64,000 nucleotides of DNA from a virus. The position numbers and the translations under genes were made by a program. Of the stretch, positions 1-10,032 are shown piece after piece; positions within the stretch are counted from its first letter, which is position 1, and every line of letters starts with the position of its first letter. The stretch covers positions 28,260 through 92,259 of IMG/VR virus record IMGVR_UViG_3300025154_000061. The stretch is one strand, 5' to 3'. Below the pieces are notes generated by a model, which had not been told where the DNA came from, did not search any database, and saw only the letters and a list, made by a program, of their open reading frames with translations.

Positions 1-724
1 GCTTGACGTTGGCGAAATGGTGGCTTACGCTACCGGCCCGACGGGGTTAGATGAAAGGGGCGGGGATGAAGCGCAAGGTGATTCAGGGGAAGTGCGTCGA
101 GTGCGGCTCGCAGATCGAGATCGTGGGATACAATCGGTGTCACCTTTACGAGACGACGGGCCGGGGGTACTGCTCGGAAGTCTGCAAAAAGACTTGGATG
201 TCCCGCCGTTGGTCAGAAACGATGGCCCGCACGAATCGAGTTTACGCGTCGGCGAGGATGCGCAAGCACAACCCGATGCACGACCCCGAAGTGCGCGAGG
301 CCGTGACTGCGAAAGCTCGGGCTCGTGGTTGGCCTGTCGGCGTGCCGCGAGGGGGGAACGGGCACGGGCCGACGAGCGCGCAATCGACGTTGGCACTCGC
401 TCTTGGCTGGGCGATCGAAGTAGCTGTGCCGACGGGCAGGGGGGCTCGCGCGAAGGGATTCCCGCCTTGCTACAAGATCGACGTAGCGAATCCGGCCGCG
501 AAGATAGCCGTCGAGATCGATGGATCGGGGCACACCTCGACGCGCGTCAAGCTAGCCGACGAGCGCAAGGCCGCGTTCTTGCGTGGGCTCGGGTGGAAAG
601 TATTACGATTCAAGAATCAGGAAGTGATATCGGATCTTCCGACGGTGATTGCCTCGATTATGTCTACAATTTAGAAGTCGAGGGCGTGCATACATATACG
701 GCGAATGGCTTTGTCGTGCATAAT
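1..724 (+). mobile_element. Intein (5' cut) in helicase gene, with nested endonuclease gene
   Basis: The left edge lies inside an intein. In the helicase frame, bases 2-25 read LDVGEMVA, which resembles the end of an N-terminal splicing domain. The C-terminal splicing domain is clear: VYNLEVEGVHTY (block F) at about 662-697 and FVVHN at 710-724 (block G, ending His-Asn), followed by Cys+1 of the C-extein at 725. The helicase frame is open throughout 2-1501, so the intein needs no frameshift, yet its middle also encodes a Vsr-like endonuclease in another frame (51-674). An alternative is a split intein with the C-half starting at GTG 593. The Cys1 end is outside the window. Confidence 0.85.
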
Positions 725-1501
725 TGCCACCACCTCTCGGGGCAGGGCGACGCGTGGCGCGCCGCCGCGAATGCGATCGAGGCCCGGCACCGCTTCGGGC
801 TGTCGGCAACGGTCGGGCTCGACCCCGTCGGCGAGAACGATGCAACCGACGTTTGGCTTCGCGCCGTCTGCGGCCCGATCGTCTACGAGGTTGCGATCTC
901 GACCTTGATCGAGGCGGGTTACCTCGTGCGGCCGACGATCCGCTTTTTGCGCCACGGGGCGCCCGATCTGCCTTACGACCGTTGGTCGACGCGCGCCTAC
1001 GCCGACGGGATCTCGAAGTGCGAGAAGCGCAACGAGAGGATCGTCGCCGAGGCTGCGCGCTACGCGGGGCGCGGGCTGCGCGTGCTCGTCGACGTCGCCC
1101 GCGTGGGGCACGCCCGAGCCCTCGCCAACGCCTGCGCAAAGGCCCTTCCGCCCGGCCGGGTCGCCCTACTGCTCGGCACCTCGTCGGGCGACGAGCGCGC
1201 GGCCGTCGTGGCGTCGTGGCGTCGTGGCGAAGTGCTCGTCGTGGTCGGGACGATCCTCGGCGAAGGCGTCGACATTCCCGAACTCTCGGTCGTGATCAAC
1301 GCCGAGGGGGGCAAGGCGAACGTCTCGGGGCTTCAACGCCTGCGCAACCTGACGCTCTCGCCCGGTAAGACCGAGGCGATCGTCGTCGAGTTTCTCGACA
1401 CGCATCACCCGCACCTCTGCGATTGGACGGCACGCCGCCTCGCGCTCTACAGGCGTGAACGCGCCTTCAAGATCGAGGCTGAACCGAAGGGGGCAACGTG
1501 A
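2..1501 (+). CDS. SF2 DExH-type DNA helicase, C-terminal part (5' truncated)
   Basis: After removal of the intein the helicase resumes at Cys 725-727 as C-H-H, the end of a DE-CHH motif II whose first half is left of the window. GLSAT (motif III type, about 797-811) follows, then a second RecA-like domain with GEGVDIPEL (about 1262-1288) and a motif VI-like QRLRN (about 1336-1350). This is the layout of UvsW/RecG/Rad25-like superfamily 2 helicases that remodel forks and recombination intermediates. It ends at TGA 1499-1501, overlapping the GTG of the next gene. The intein interrupts the catalytic Mg/ATP motif, a typical intein site, so activity should require splicing. About 258 C-extein residues are visible. 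Confidence 0.85.
   Translation, partial: LDVGEMVAYATGPTGLDERGGDEAQGDSGEVRRVRLADRDRGIQSVSPLRDDGPGVLLGSLQKDLDVPPLVRNDGPHESSLRVGEDAQAQPDARPRSARGRDCESSGSWLACRRAARGERARADERAIDVGTRSWLGDRSSCADGQGGSREGIPALLQDRRSESGREDSRRDRWIGAHLDARQASRRAQGRVLAWARVESITIQESGSDIGSSDGDCLDYVYNLEVEGVHTYTANGFVVHNCHHLSGQGDAWRAAANAIEARHRFGLSATVGLDPVGENDATDVWLRAVCGPIVYEVAISTLIEAGYLVRPTIRFLRHGAPDLPYDRWSTRAYADGISKCEKRNERIVAEAARYAGRGLRVLVDVARVGHARALANACAKALPPGRVALLLGTSSGDERAAVVASWRRGEVLVVVGTILGEGVDIPELSVVINAEGGKANVSGLQRLRNLTLSPGKTEAIVVEFLDTHHPHLCDWTARRLALYRRERAFKIEAEPKGAT
51..674 (+). CDS. Vsr-like (EDxHD-type) homing endonuclease nested in intein
   Basis: A 207-residue protein in a different frame from the intein around it. The N-terminus has a CxxC...CSEVC zinc-finger-like pattern. 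The C-terminal half matches the very-short-patch-repair-like fold used by intein and intron homing endonucleases: a Lys-Ile-Asp strand (about residues 143-145), VEIDGSGH (about 160-167) and LGWKVLRF (about 182-189). Such enzymes cut intein-less alleles so that repair copies the intein. The start ATG 51 directly follows a TAG in its own frame; ATG 66 is an alternative. Its last codons overlap, out of frame, the block F codons of the intein C-terminus. Base composition is less G+C rich than the helicase. Confidence 0.85.
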   Translation: MKGAGMKRKVIQGKCVECGSQIEIVGYNRCHLYETTGRGYCSEVCKKTWMSRRWSETMARTNRVYASARMRKHNPMHDPEVREAVTAKARARGWPVGVPRGGNGHGPTSAQSTLALALGWAIEVAVPTGRGARAKGFPPCYKIDVANPAAKIAVEIDGSGHTSTRVKLADERKAAFLRGLGWKVLRFKNQEVISDLPTVIASIMSTI

Positions 1502-1743
1502 AGAACCTTCTCGCTTGGTTGGGATTGAAGCCGAGGCCCGCGAACGGACACGCGACCAATCCTCGCGCGACGCTTCCGGGGGTGCCCGACGTAGATCCGG
1601 CGCTCGCGCACTTCCGCCGCGACGACTCGGGGCGCCGCCTCTGCGCCTGCGGGAACGTGGCGAAGGGCGGGCGGGCGCAGTGTGGGCCGTGCTCGCGCGG
1701 CGAGCGCTTCGTTCGCTTCGGGGGAGGCGAACCGAATTTCTAG
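1498..1743 (+). CDS. Small zinc-ribbon-like protein
   Basis: 81 residues, GTG start overlapping the helicase stop (GTGA), so probably translated by coupling. The middle contains CACGNVAKGGRAQCGPC, a CxC...CxxC arrangement that could bind one zinc ion; the N-terminus is weakly hydrophobic (NLLAWLGL). No family recognised. It could be a helicase accessory protein judging only from coupling. Codon use matches the phage. Confidence 0.65.
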   Translation: MKNLLAWLGLKPRPANGHATNPRATLPGVPDVDPALAHFRRDDSGRRLCACGNVAKGGRAQCGPCSRGERFVRFGGGEPNF

Positions 1744-1757
1744 GCTCGGGGGATCCA

Positions 1758-2513
1758 ATGCCGACGCGGGAAGAGATCGTCGCGGGTATCGATCAAGCTC
1801 GGGGCCTTACGCCGCCCCTCGAAGTGCTGCGCGCGTGCCGCCGACTGACGCTGTCGGGGGTGTCGAGCGTTCCGGCGCTCGTTGACGGGCGTTGGTTCGC
1901 GGTCGTGTCGACGGCGACCTCGACGTTTGCAATGCCGATCGCCGGGTCGACCTCGCGCGTCGGCCGCCTCTACGACCGGATCTTCCCGGTCGGGACGCGC
2001 TCGGTGCTCTTCGGGGTTCACCATTGGGCGTTGCACCCCGTGCTCGTCGCGCTGGCGTGGCGCAAGCTCTACGGGGCATGGCCGACGCCTCGCGAGGCCG
2101 CCTGTATCTTCGTTCACGATCTCGGCTACCTCGGGAAGCGCACGATCGACGGCGCCGACGGCAAGCGTCACCCGGTCGCCGGGGCGACGATCGCCGAGCG
2201 CCTCTTCGGCGCCGAGTGGGGGGCGCTCGTGCTCTTCCATTCGGGCGACTTCGCGAAGGCGAAGGGCGGCGCGATCTCGAAGCTCTACGCCCCCGACAAG
2301 CTCTCGTTCTCGCTCTACCCGCGCGCCCTCTATCTCGCCCTCGCCCGGTTGACGGGCGAGCTTCACGAGTATCGGGCGACGGCCGCGATCGCGGGGGTCG
2401 TCGACGAGCACCTTCCCGACGTCGTTTGGTTCGACGTGATCTCTGCGCGCATGGCGGCGAAGGCTTCAAGATCGGCCGCTGCGTTCAGGGCGGCAGGGGG
2501 CGACAGGGGTTGA
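1758..2513 (+). CDS. HD-domain-like hydrolase
   Basis: 251 residues, ATG preceded by GGGGGA six to ten bases upstream. A run HHWALHP (about residue 89) followed by VHDLGYLGK (about 118-126) and DGKRHP resembles the His...His-Asp metal-binding core of the HD phosphohydrolase superfamily, which hydrolyses nucleotides or phosphodiesters. I do not see enough to choose a substrate. It sits between the helicase genes and the replication operon, which would suit nucleotide metabolism. The C-terminal part is helical and lacks further known motifs. Confidence 0.6.
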   Translation: MPTREEIVAGIDQARGLTPPLEVLRACRRLTLSGVSSVPALVDGRWFAVVSTATSTFAMPIAGSTSRVGRLYDRIFPVGTRSVLFGVHHWALHPVLVALAWRKLYGAWPTPREAACIFVHDLGYLGKRTIDGADGKRHPVAGATIAERLFGAEWGALVLFHSGDFAKAKGGAISKLYAPDKLSFSLYPRALYLALARLTGELHEYRATAAIAGVVDEHLPDVVWFDVISARMAAKASRSAAAFRAAGGDRG

Positions 2514-2539
2514 CGATGCGCGTCGATCGCTGCTACCTT
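2510..2539 (+). promoter_or_regulatory. Sigma70-like promoter before the replication operon
   Basis: TTGACG at 2510-2515, 18 bases, then TACCTT at 2534-2539 preceded by an extended -10 TG. It overlaps the stop codon of the HD gene and leaves a leader of about 130 bases before the ATG at 2674. Position and sequence support a promoter for the primase/helicase operon. The -10 match is weak. Confidence 0.4.
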
Positions 2540-2673
2540 CGAGCCCGCCTTCCGTTTCCTTCCCATTCGCTCGGGGTCGGCCGGGAGATCGCGCGGGCTG
2601 CCTCTCGCGTGATCGCCCACGGGGGCCGACCCTCGCCACGATTCGGCCGCACAACGTTACCGCAGGGCGCCGC

Positions 2674-3588
2674 ATGAAGCGCCCCGCCTTCTGCCCGCTC
2701 GACGCGCTGCGCGCCTACCTTGGCGCGATTGCGAGCGGGCTCGGGGGCGACGGGGCGATCGAGCAGATCGCGCGCGTGACGCAGTGTTCCCGGGCTGGCG
2801 TCTACCGCCTGCTCGACGATCTTCGCGGGGTGGGGCTCGTGAACGGCGATCGCCTCGTGCTCTTCGCAAAGGGGTTGACGGTTCATTCTCATGCGCCGGG
2901 CGAAGAGTGCGCGGGCGAGATCGTGCTGACGCTCGCCGAGTCGGCCGATATGCTCGCCTGCGCTGCCGCCGGGCCGCTGCCGTGCGCCAACCTTCCGCTT
3001 GCGCTGTTGCCCGAAGAGCGCGCCAAGCTCGCCGCCGAGCTTCGACAAGGGGCGGCCGAGATCTGCGTCGTGCGCGAGAGGCGCCGCGAGAAGATCACGC
3101 CCGACGACGAATACCTCTTTCGGCTCTACTCGGCCCGTCGCGTGCGGATCGACGTGGCGTGGTCGGGCGGTCGCTGCCCGAAGAAGATCGCCGACGCCCG
3201 GCGCCTGCTCGTGCGACACCACGTCGAGAAGCCGCAGTTCGCCGCCTATCTCGATTGGCTTTTCGAGAACTTCCCGAAGTGGTCGAAAGAGAAATTGCAC
3301 TACCCGCCGATCGGGATCGTGGCGTCGCAGTCGGTGATCGACTCGTTTGTCGCGACGCTCGGGGAACGCCCGTTGAACTGGCGACGCGCCGTCGAGATTC
3401 TCGCCGAGGGGGGCTTCGCCGACGTCAACGTCTTCGTCGCCCTCGACGTCGCCAAGATCGCTCGCGCCAAGAACCGCGACCCGCGCACGCTGCGCGGGCT
3501 CGACGGGCGCTACCCCGACGCGGTCGCCTACCTGCTCGAACGCTACGCCGAGATCGGGATCCTACCCACCGAAGAGGCCGCCCTATGA
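2674..3588 (+). CDS. Winged-helix protein upstream of replicative helicase (possible loader)
   Basis: 304 residues. Residues about 25-60 (IEQIARVTQCSRAGVYRLLDDL...GLV) look like a winged helix-turn-helix. The remainder is mostly helical with a basic central part (RERRREK, about residues 133-139) and a long C-terminal helical domain. The stop overlaps the dnaB start (TATGA), a strong sign of a shared operon. Phage loaders or DnaD-like initiators often sit directly next to the replicative helicase, so a role in origin recognition or helicase loading is plausible. No family was recognised, so that role is inferred from context only. Confidence 0.6.
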   Translation: MKRPAFCPLDALRAYLGAIASGLGGDGAIEQIARVTQCSRAGVYRLLDDLRGVGLVNGDRLVLFAKGLTVHSHAPGEECAGEIVLTLAESADMLACAAAGPLPCANLPLALLPEERAKLAAELRQGAAEICVVRERRREKITPDDEYLFRLYSARRVRIDVAWSGGRCPKKIADARRLLVRHHVEKPQFAAYLDWLFENFPKWSKEKLHYPPIGIVASQSVIDSFVATLGERPLNWRRAVEILAEGGFADVNVFVALDVAKIARAKNRDPRTLRGLDGRYPDAVAYLLERYAEIGILPTEEAAL

Positions 3589-4910
3589 CCACGACGATCG
3601 ACGTAGAGTTCGAGCGAGACGTTGTCGCCTCGTGCCTGCGCGACGAAGACTTCGTGCGCGCTGCGCTGCCTACGCTCTCGCGGCACAATTTCTCGTCGAA
3701 GCCCCTCGCGTTCCTGTGGGATGCGATCTCGACGAACTTCGTCGGCTCGCGCGAGCTTGTGACGCCGCGCCTGCTCTTCGCCAGGATCGATCGCGACTTC
3801 GCCCGCGAGGAAGAGCGCGACTTCATGCTCGACGTCGTGCGCGGGCTCTACGCCCGCAAGCCTGCCGCGCCGCGATCGTCGCTCGACCAGATCCGCGAGT
3901 TCGTGCGCCTGACCTCGGCCCGCGACACCGTCGGCGAGATCCTCGAAGGGCTTGACTCGGGGGATCTCGCGCGGGCCGAGGCCGCCATGATTGCCGGGAT
4001 CGAGCGCGCGAGGAAGGTCGTCGACGACGACGAGCCCGTCGAGTGGGCGACGTCGGCCTCGGCCCGCCTCGATCGCTACCGCCGCGAGAAGTCGATCGCC
4101 TCGATCAAGACGCCGCTCGAATCGCTGAACCGCTTCCTCGGGGGCGGGATGCGCCCCGGGCACCTTGGCTTGATCGTGGCGACGACGAACGTCGGCAAGT
4201 CGTCGCTCGCGACTGACTTCGGCTACTGCGCCGCCTTCCATTCCGACGCCGCCGTGATTCACCTCACGACCGAAGAGCCCGAATTCGAGCAGTCGGCCCG
4301 CTACGACAGCCGCTTCACGGGGATCGAGCGTTCGAAGTTCTTGCGGGGGGATCTGAGCGAGGCCGAAGAGATCTTCTACCTCGACCGCTTCAAGAGGCGC
4401 GAGGCCGAGATCAACCGGATCGCCGTGAAGGAAATCGGGACCGGGGGAAGCGCCGTTGTCGTGCGCCTGCTCGCCGAGTGGGCGAGAAGGAAGCACCCGA
4501 CGCGGCCCCTGCTCGTGATCGTCGACACGCCCGATCAATTGAAGATGCCGGGCAAGAGCGAGTCGAAGCGCCTCGACGCGACCGACGTCTATCTCGGGCT
4601 GCGTGGCATGGCGTTAGACAAGTCTTTAGCCCCGATCGCGGTGTGGGCAGTCACCCACGCCCCGGCCGCGTTCGAGGGGAAGAGCTTGACCCCGAAGGCC
4701 GTCAGCGAGTCTTACGACAAGGCGCGCTGTGCCTCGGTCATGGTAGGCGCCGAGGAAAAGGGCGATCTGCCGTCGGGCAAGAAGACGATCGTCGTGCGAA
4801 TCGTGAAGAACCGTCTCGGCCCCGTGAAGCATTACCGGATTTACACCGAGGCAGACTTCGGGATCTGCAAGTTCGAAGAGGTCGCGGGATGCGAGGAAGA
4901 CGAGGAATAG
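3585..4910 (+). CDS. dnaB: Replicative DNA helicase, DnaB/gp41 family
   Basis: 441 residues, ATG overlapping the previous stop. The N-terminal helical domain (about 1-130) is followed by a RecA-fold ATPase: Walker A ATTNVGKSS at about residues 199-207, catalytic LTTEEPE about 226-232, Walker B LLVIVDTPDQ about 308-317, and the later AVTHAPA segment. This is the SF4 hexameric helicase that unwinds DNA ahead of the polymerase and recruits primase. The primase gene starts inside its last codons (4889). Length fits phage members. Confidence 0.9.
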   Translation: MTTTIDVEFERDVVASCLRDEDFVRAALPTLSRHNFSSKPLAFLWDAISTNFVGSRELVTPRLLFARIDRDFAREEERDFMLDVVRGLYARKPAAPRSSLDQIREFVRLTSARDTVGEILEGLDSGDLARAEAAMIAGIERARKVVDDDEPVEWATSASARLDRYRREKSIASIKTPLESLNRFLGGGMRPGHLGLIVATTNVGKSSLATDFGYCAAFHSDAAVIHLTTEEPEFEQSARYDSRFTGIERSKFLRGDLSEAEEIFYLDRFKRREAEINRIAVKEIGTGGSAVVVRLLAEWARRKHPTRPLLVIVDTPDQLKMPGKSESKRLDATDVYLGLRGMALDKSLAPIAVWAVTHAPAAFEGKSLTPKAVSESYDKARCASVMVGAEEKGDLPSGKKTIVVRIVKNRLGPVKHYRIYTEADFGICKFEEVAGCEEDEE

Positions 4911-5920
4911 CCCGCGCCTTCGACGTCGAGGGCTACGTCGATCGCGAGATCGGGGTCGTCTCTCGCTCGACCGGGAAGCACGGCGCCGAGTTGATCTGCG
5001 TCTGCCCGTTCTGCGGGCGCCCGAAGCTCTACGTCAACGTCGAGTCGGGGCTTTGGGTCTGCTACCGCTGCGCGCCGAAGGGCGGCACCGTGATCGACCT
5101 CGTCGCCAAGACGCAGGGGATCCCGCGATCGCAGGCTCGCGAGATCGTCGCCGACCCGAAGAGCGCCCCGGGCGAGTCGCTCGAACGGATCGCCGAGCGG
5201 GCCGCCGCCTCGCTCGACGAAGAGGCCCGGCACGAGCGGCGGATCGACGCCCCGCGCGTCTCGCTCGACGTGGGGCTGCCCGACGAGTTCGTGCCGATCT
5301 TCGACGCCGCCTCGGGGACGTGGCGGATCCCCGACTACTGCCGCGAGAGGGGCATTCGCGGCCGCACCGCCCGCGCCTACGGCCTCGGCTATTGCACGGG
5401 CGGCCGCTACGGCGGGCGGTTGATCTTCCCGGCGCACGTCTTCGGCGAGACGGTCACGTTCCAAGGGCGGATCATGCGCCCGCTGGCAGACGACGAGCAC
5501 GTTCCGAAGTATCTCGGCCCGTCGGTCGAGAAGAGCGTCGCCGTCTACGGGCTCGACGAGGCGATCGGGGTGCGCCGCGTGGCGCTCGTCGAGGGGCCGA
5601 TTGACGTCGTGAAGCTCTATCAATTCGGCGTGCCTGCGGTCGCCCTTATGGGCAAGTCGGCGAGCATGGGGCAGGCGACCACGCTTTCGCGAGCGGGGTT
5701 CAGGTCGATCGACCTACTGCTTGACGCCGACGATCCGGGGATAGAAGCTCGCGCCGACGCCGTCGCGGTCTTGGGTCTGACCTTCGACGTTAGACTTGCC
5801 TTTCTACCCTACGGGGTCGATCCGGGGTCTGCGACCCGCGACCAAGTCGAAGACGCTCTCGCCCTCGCCCGTGCCCCGAAACTTAGCGAAACGATTGGCC
5901 GATCTAGAAAAGCGACGTGA
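4889..5920 (+). CDS. DNA primase, zinc-finger plus Toprim
   Basis: 343 residues; the ATG at 4889 lies inside the end of dnaB, so the two are coupled. The N-terminus carries CPFC (about residues 39-42) and CYRC (about 58-61), a CHC2/C4-type zinc ribbon for template reading. A Toprim catalytic core follows: VEGPIDVVKLY (Glu about 236) and LLLDADDPG (about 277-285). It synthesises RNA primers for the phage fork, probably in complex with the DnaB-like helicase. A DnaG-type helicase-interaction domain is not obvious; the protein is shorter than cellular DnaG. Confidence 0.88.
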   Translation: MRGRRGIARAFDVEGYVDREIGVVSRSTGKHGAELICVCPFCGRPKLYVNVESGLWVCYRCAPKGGTVIDLVAKTQGIPRSQAREIVADPKSAPGESLERIAERAAASLDEEARHERRIDAPRVSLDVGLPDEFVPIFDAASGTWRIPDYCRERGIRGRTARAYGLGYCTGGRYGGRLIFPAHVFGETVTFQGRIMRPLADDEHVPKYLGPSVEKSVAVYGLDEAIGVRRVALVEGPIDVVKLYQFGVPAVALMGKSASMGQATTLSRAGFRSIDLLLDADDPGIEARADAVAVLGLTFDVRLAFLPYGVDPGSATRDQVEDALALARAPKLSETIGRSRKAT

Positions 5921-5928
5921 TCTTTTCA

Positions 5929-5969
5929 AAAAGTATTGACGTGCCTATCCTCCCCGACTATACCTGTAG
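5929..5969 (+). promoter_or_regulatory. Strong promoter for cobS-like gene (AAAAAGTATTGAC class)
   Basis: CAAAAAGTATTGAC ends at 5940 with -35 TTGAC at 5936-5940. After 17 bases comes TATACC at 5959-5964, then TGTAG. The same block recurs at 7036 and 53921 with the same 17-base spacer. Start codon of the AAA+ gene is 39 bases past the -10. Confidence 0.88.
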
Positions 5970-6002
5970 TCGACCGCCACGACGGCGGGGAAGGGGCACC
6001 CA

Positions 6003-6935
6003 ATGACGACCGAACGACCGACGCTGCGATTCGGGGTTGCGACCGTTGCAGTTCGTGACGACCTGACGCCTTACGACGAAGTCTTCGTTCCCGAGTGGGA
6101 CGAGAATTTCCAAGTCGACGACCGGCTCTTCGAGACGCTCGCCGTCTGCGCCGCCGACGATATCCCCGCGCTGCTCGTCGGCCCGGCCGGGTGTGGCAAG
6201 ACGCAGGGCGTCAGAATGATCGCCGCCCTTCTGAATCAGCCCGTGCGCAAGATCTCGCTGAACGCCGACGTGCGGTCGAGCGACTTCGTCGGGCAGAAGT
6301 CGATCGACGTCGACGAGGCGACGGGCACCTCGATCGTCACCTTCAAAGACGGGATCCTTCCCGACGCTATGCGGCGCGGTCATTGGTTGGTTCTCGACGA
6401 GTTCGACGCCACGCCCCCGGGGATCGCCTTCGTGCTGCAAAGCGTGCTCGAACCCGGTCACGTCTTGACGCTGCTCGACAACTACGGCGAAGTCGTGACC
6501 CCGCACCCGAGCTTCCGCCTCTTCGCCACGGGCAACACGATCGGCAAGGGCGACGAGTCGGGACTCTACACCGGAACGAACGTCATGAACGAGGCGACGC
6601 TTGATCGCTTCGTCACGATCGAATGCACCTACGTTGTCCCGTCGGTCGAGTGCGAGATCCTGACCTCGAAGACGGGCGTCGCCGCGCAGATCGCGAAGCG
6701 CCTCGTCGACGTGGCGACGCTCGTTCGGCAGGGGTTCGACAAGAACGAGTGTTTCTGCACCTTCTCGACGCGCCGCCTGCTCGCGTGGGCTGCCTTCACG
6801 ACCCGGTTCGGCGCCAACGACGCCGCCGTCGTGCGGGGCTACAAGCTCGCGGTCGCCTCGAAGCTCGGCCGCGAGGATCGGCTCTACGTCGCCGGGGTCG
6901 TTCAGCGTGTGATCGGCCTCGACGTCGCTCGCTAA
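6003..6935 (+). CDS. cobS: AAA+ ATPase, CobS/MoxR-like
   Basis: 310 residues. Walker A GPAGCGKTQG at about residues 60-69 and Walker B LVLDEFDA at about 129-136 define a MoxR/CobS-type AAA+ ATPase; NADVRSSDFVG and later sensor/arginine segments fit cobaltochelatase subunit CobS. CobS works with a VWA partner (CobT) to drive metal insertion or protein remodelling. The CobT-like gene follows under its own near-identical promoter. The large chelatase subunit CobN is not present in the window, so a remodelling or maturation role is as likely as cobalt chelation. Confidence 0.85.
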   Translation: MTTERPTLRFGVATVAVRDDLTPYDEVFVPEWDENFQVDDRLFETLAVCAADDIPALLVGPAGCGKTQGVRMIAALLNQPVRKISLNADVRSSDFVGQKSIDVDEATGTSIVTFKDGILPDAMRRGHWLVLDEFDATPPGIAFVLQSVLEPGHVLTLLDNYGEVVTPHPSFRLFATGNTIGKGDESGLYTGTNVMNEATLDRFVTIECTYVVPSVECEILTSKTGVAAQIAKRLVDVATLVRQGFDKNECFCTFSTRRLLAWAAFTTRFGANDAAVVRGYKLAVASKLGREDRLYVAGVVQRVIGLDVAR

Positions 6936-6964
6936 CCCCGCCCCGTCGGTGTGCATCATGAAGA

Positions 6965-7021
6965 AAATCGACCCTCGCCCCGGCCGCCCTCGGGGCGGGG
7001 CTGCGCCTCTCGTGTCGATTT
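6965..7021 (+). terminator. Hairpin between cobS- and cobT-like genes
   Basis: Outer arms AAATCGAC (6965-6972) and GTCGATTT (7014-7021) enclose an inner stem GCCCCG (6977-6982) / CGGGGC (6991-6996). The structure ends in TTT and sits between the cobS stop and the next promoter, so it probably ends cobS transcription. The T run is short, so termination strength is uncertain. Confidence 0.5.
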
Positions 7022-7028
7022 CTAGTCA

Positions 7029-7069
7029 AAAAGTATTGACCCGTTGCGGCGCCCCGACTATACCTGTGG
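7029..7069 (+). promoter_or_regulatory. Strong promoter for cobT-like gene (AAAAAGTATTGAC class)
   Basis: CAAAAAGTATTGAC ending at 7040, 17-base spacer, TATACC at 7059-7064. Besides the -35 block, the bases CCCCGACTATACCTGT around the -10 are identical to the promoter at 5936. The ATG at 7101 is 37 bases past the -10. Confidence 0.88.
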
Positions 7070-7100
7070 GCGAGGGCACGACGCCCGAGGGGTTGACGAA

Positions 7101-9386
<2,286 letters not shown>

Positions 9387-9390
9387 GGTC

Positions 9391-10032
9391 ATGGGGCAGA
9401 TCGCGAAGGCAGTCGCGCTCGAAGTTCGTCAGTTCGCCCGCACGGCTACCCGGGCGATTCTCTTCCGGTTCCCGTGCGAGGCCGATCGGGAAGACCTCGA
9501 ACAAGAGGCGGCGATCGGGATCCTGCGCGCGCTCGGGAAGCTCGACGACGCGCGGCCCGAGGCCGAGCGCCGCTCGTTCTTGATCTGCGCGGGGCGTCGA
9601 GCCGCGATCGACGCGCTGCGGCACCGCAAGCGGCACGCGCGCGACGTTCTCGGGTTCGTGCCCGTAGAAGAGTCGGTCGATTGGAACGGCGCCGCCTTCG
9701 TGGGCTGCCGCGACGGCGTGCCGTCAACGGATCCGTGGGGCGAGTTCGCCTCGGCCGACGACCCCGACGGCGCGTTCGTGACCGCCGAGATCGCGGCGCG
9801 GATCGTTGACGTGCTCGAACTGGCCGAGTCGCGCATGACCCCGGGGCAGCGGGCGATCTTCCGCGCCCGCGTCTACGGCGAGATCGTGCCCGAGCAGTTC
9901 GCGCACGTCTCGCAGTCGGGGGTTCGGGATTTGGCGGCGCGTGCCCGTGCGTGCGTGAACGCGGCTTCGAGGGATCTAGGATGCGTCGATTTGATTGGTC
10001 CCGTCGAGTGCGTCGACTTGCTCGCGATCTAG
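9391..10032 (+). CDS. Sigma-70 family RNA polymerase sigma factor-like protein
   Basis: 213 residues, five bases after the cobT stop. Residues about 30-75 (DLEQEAAIGILRALGKL...FLICAGRRAAIDALRHRKR) match sigma region 2 in order and character, including the core-binding helix and a basic segment. Residues about 150-195 (MTPGQRAIF...SQSGVRDLAARAR) could be region 4, which reads -35 elements. Architecture without region 3 resembles ECF sigma factors. It could direct host polymerase to the phage promoters of type GCGACG-N16-CGTAGAA found from 27.8 kb onward. A sigma-like transcription regulator is the main alternative. Confidence 0.72.
   Translation: MGQIAKAVALEVRQFARTATRAILFRFPCEADREDLEQEAAIGILRALGKLDDARPEAERRSFLICAGRRAAIDALRHRKRHARDVLGFVPVEESVDWNGAAFVGCRDGVPSTDPWGEFASADDPDGAFVTAEIAARIVDVLELAESRMTPGQRAIFRARVYGEIVPEQFAHVSQSGVRDLAARARACVNAASRDLGCVDLIGPVECVDLLAI

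Noticed and set aside
17-592. Reading the helicase frame before base 593 as helicase protein
   Set aside because: The translation is low-complexity and mirrors the codon pattern of the Vsr-like gene; only the first few residues and those from about 593 look like intein.
2516-2677. 53-codon reading frame between the HD gene and the winged-helix gene
   Set aside because: It overlaps the next start nicely, but uses codons rare in this phage (tta, aca, cca) and coincides with a promoter and leader, so I left it as non-coding.
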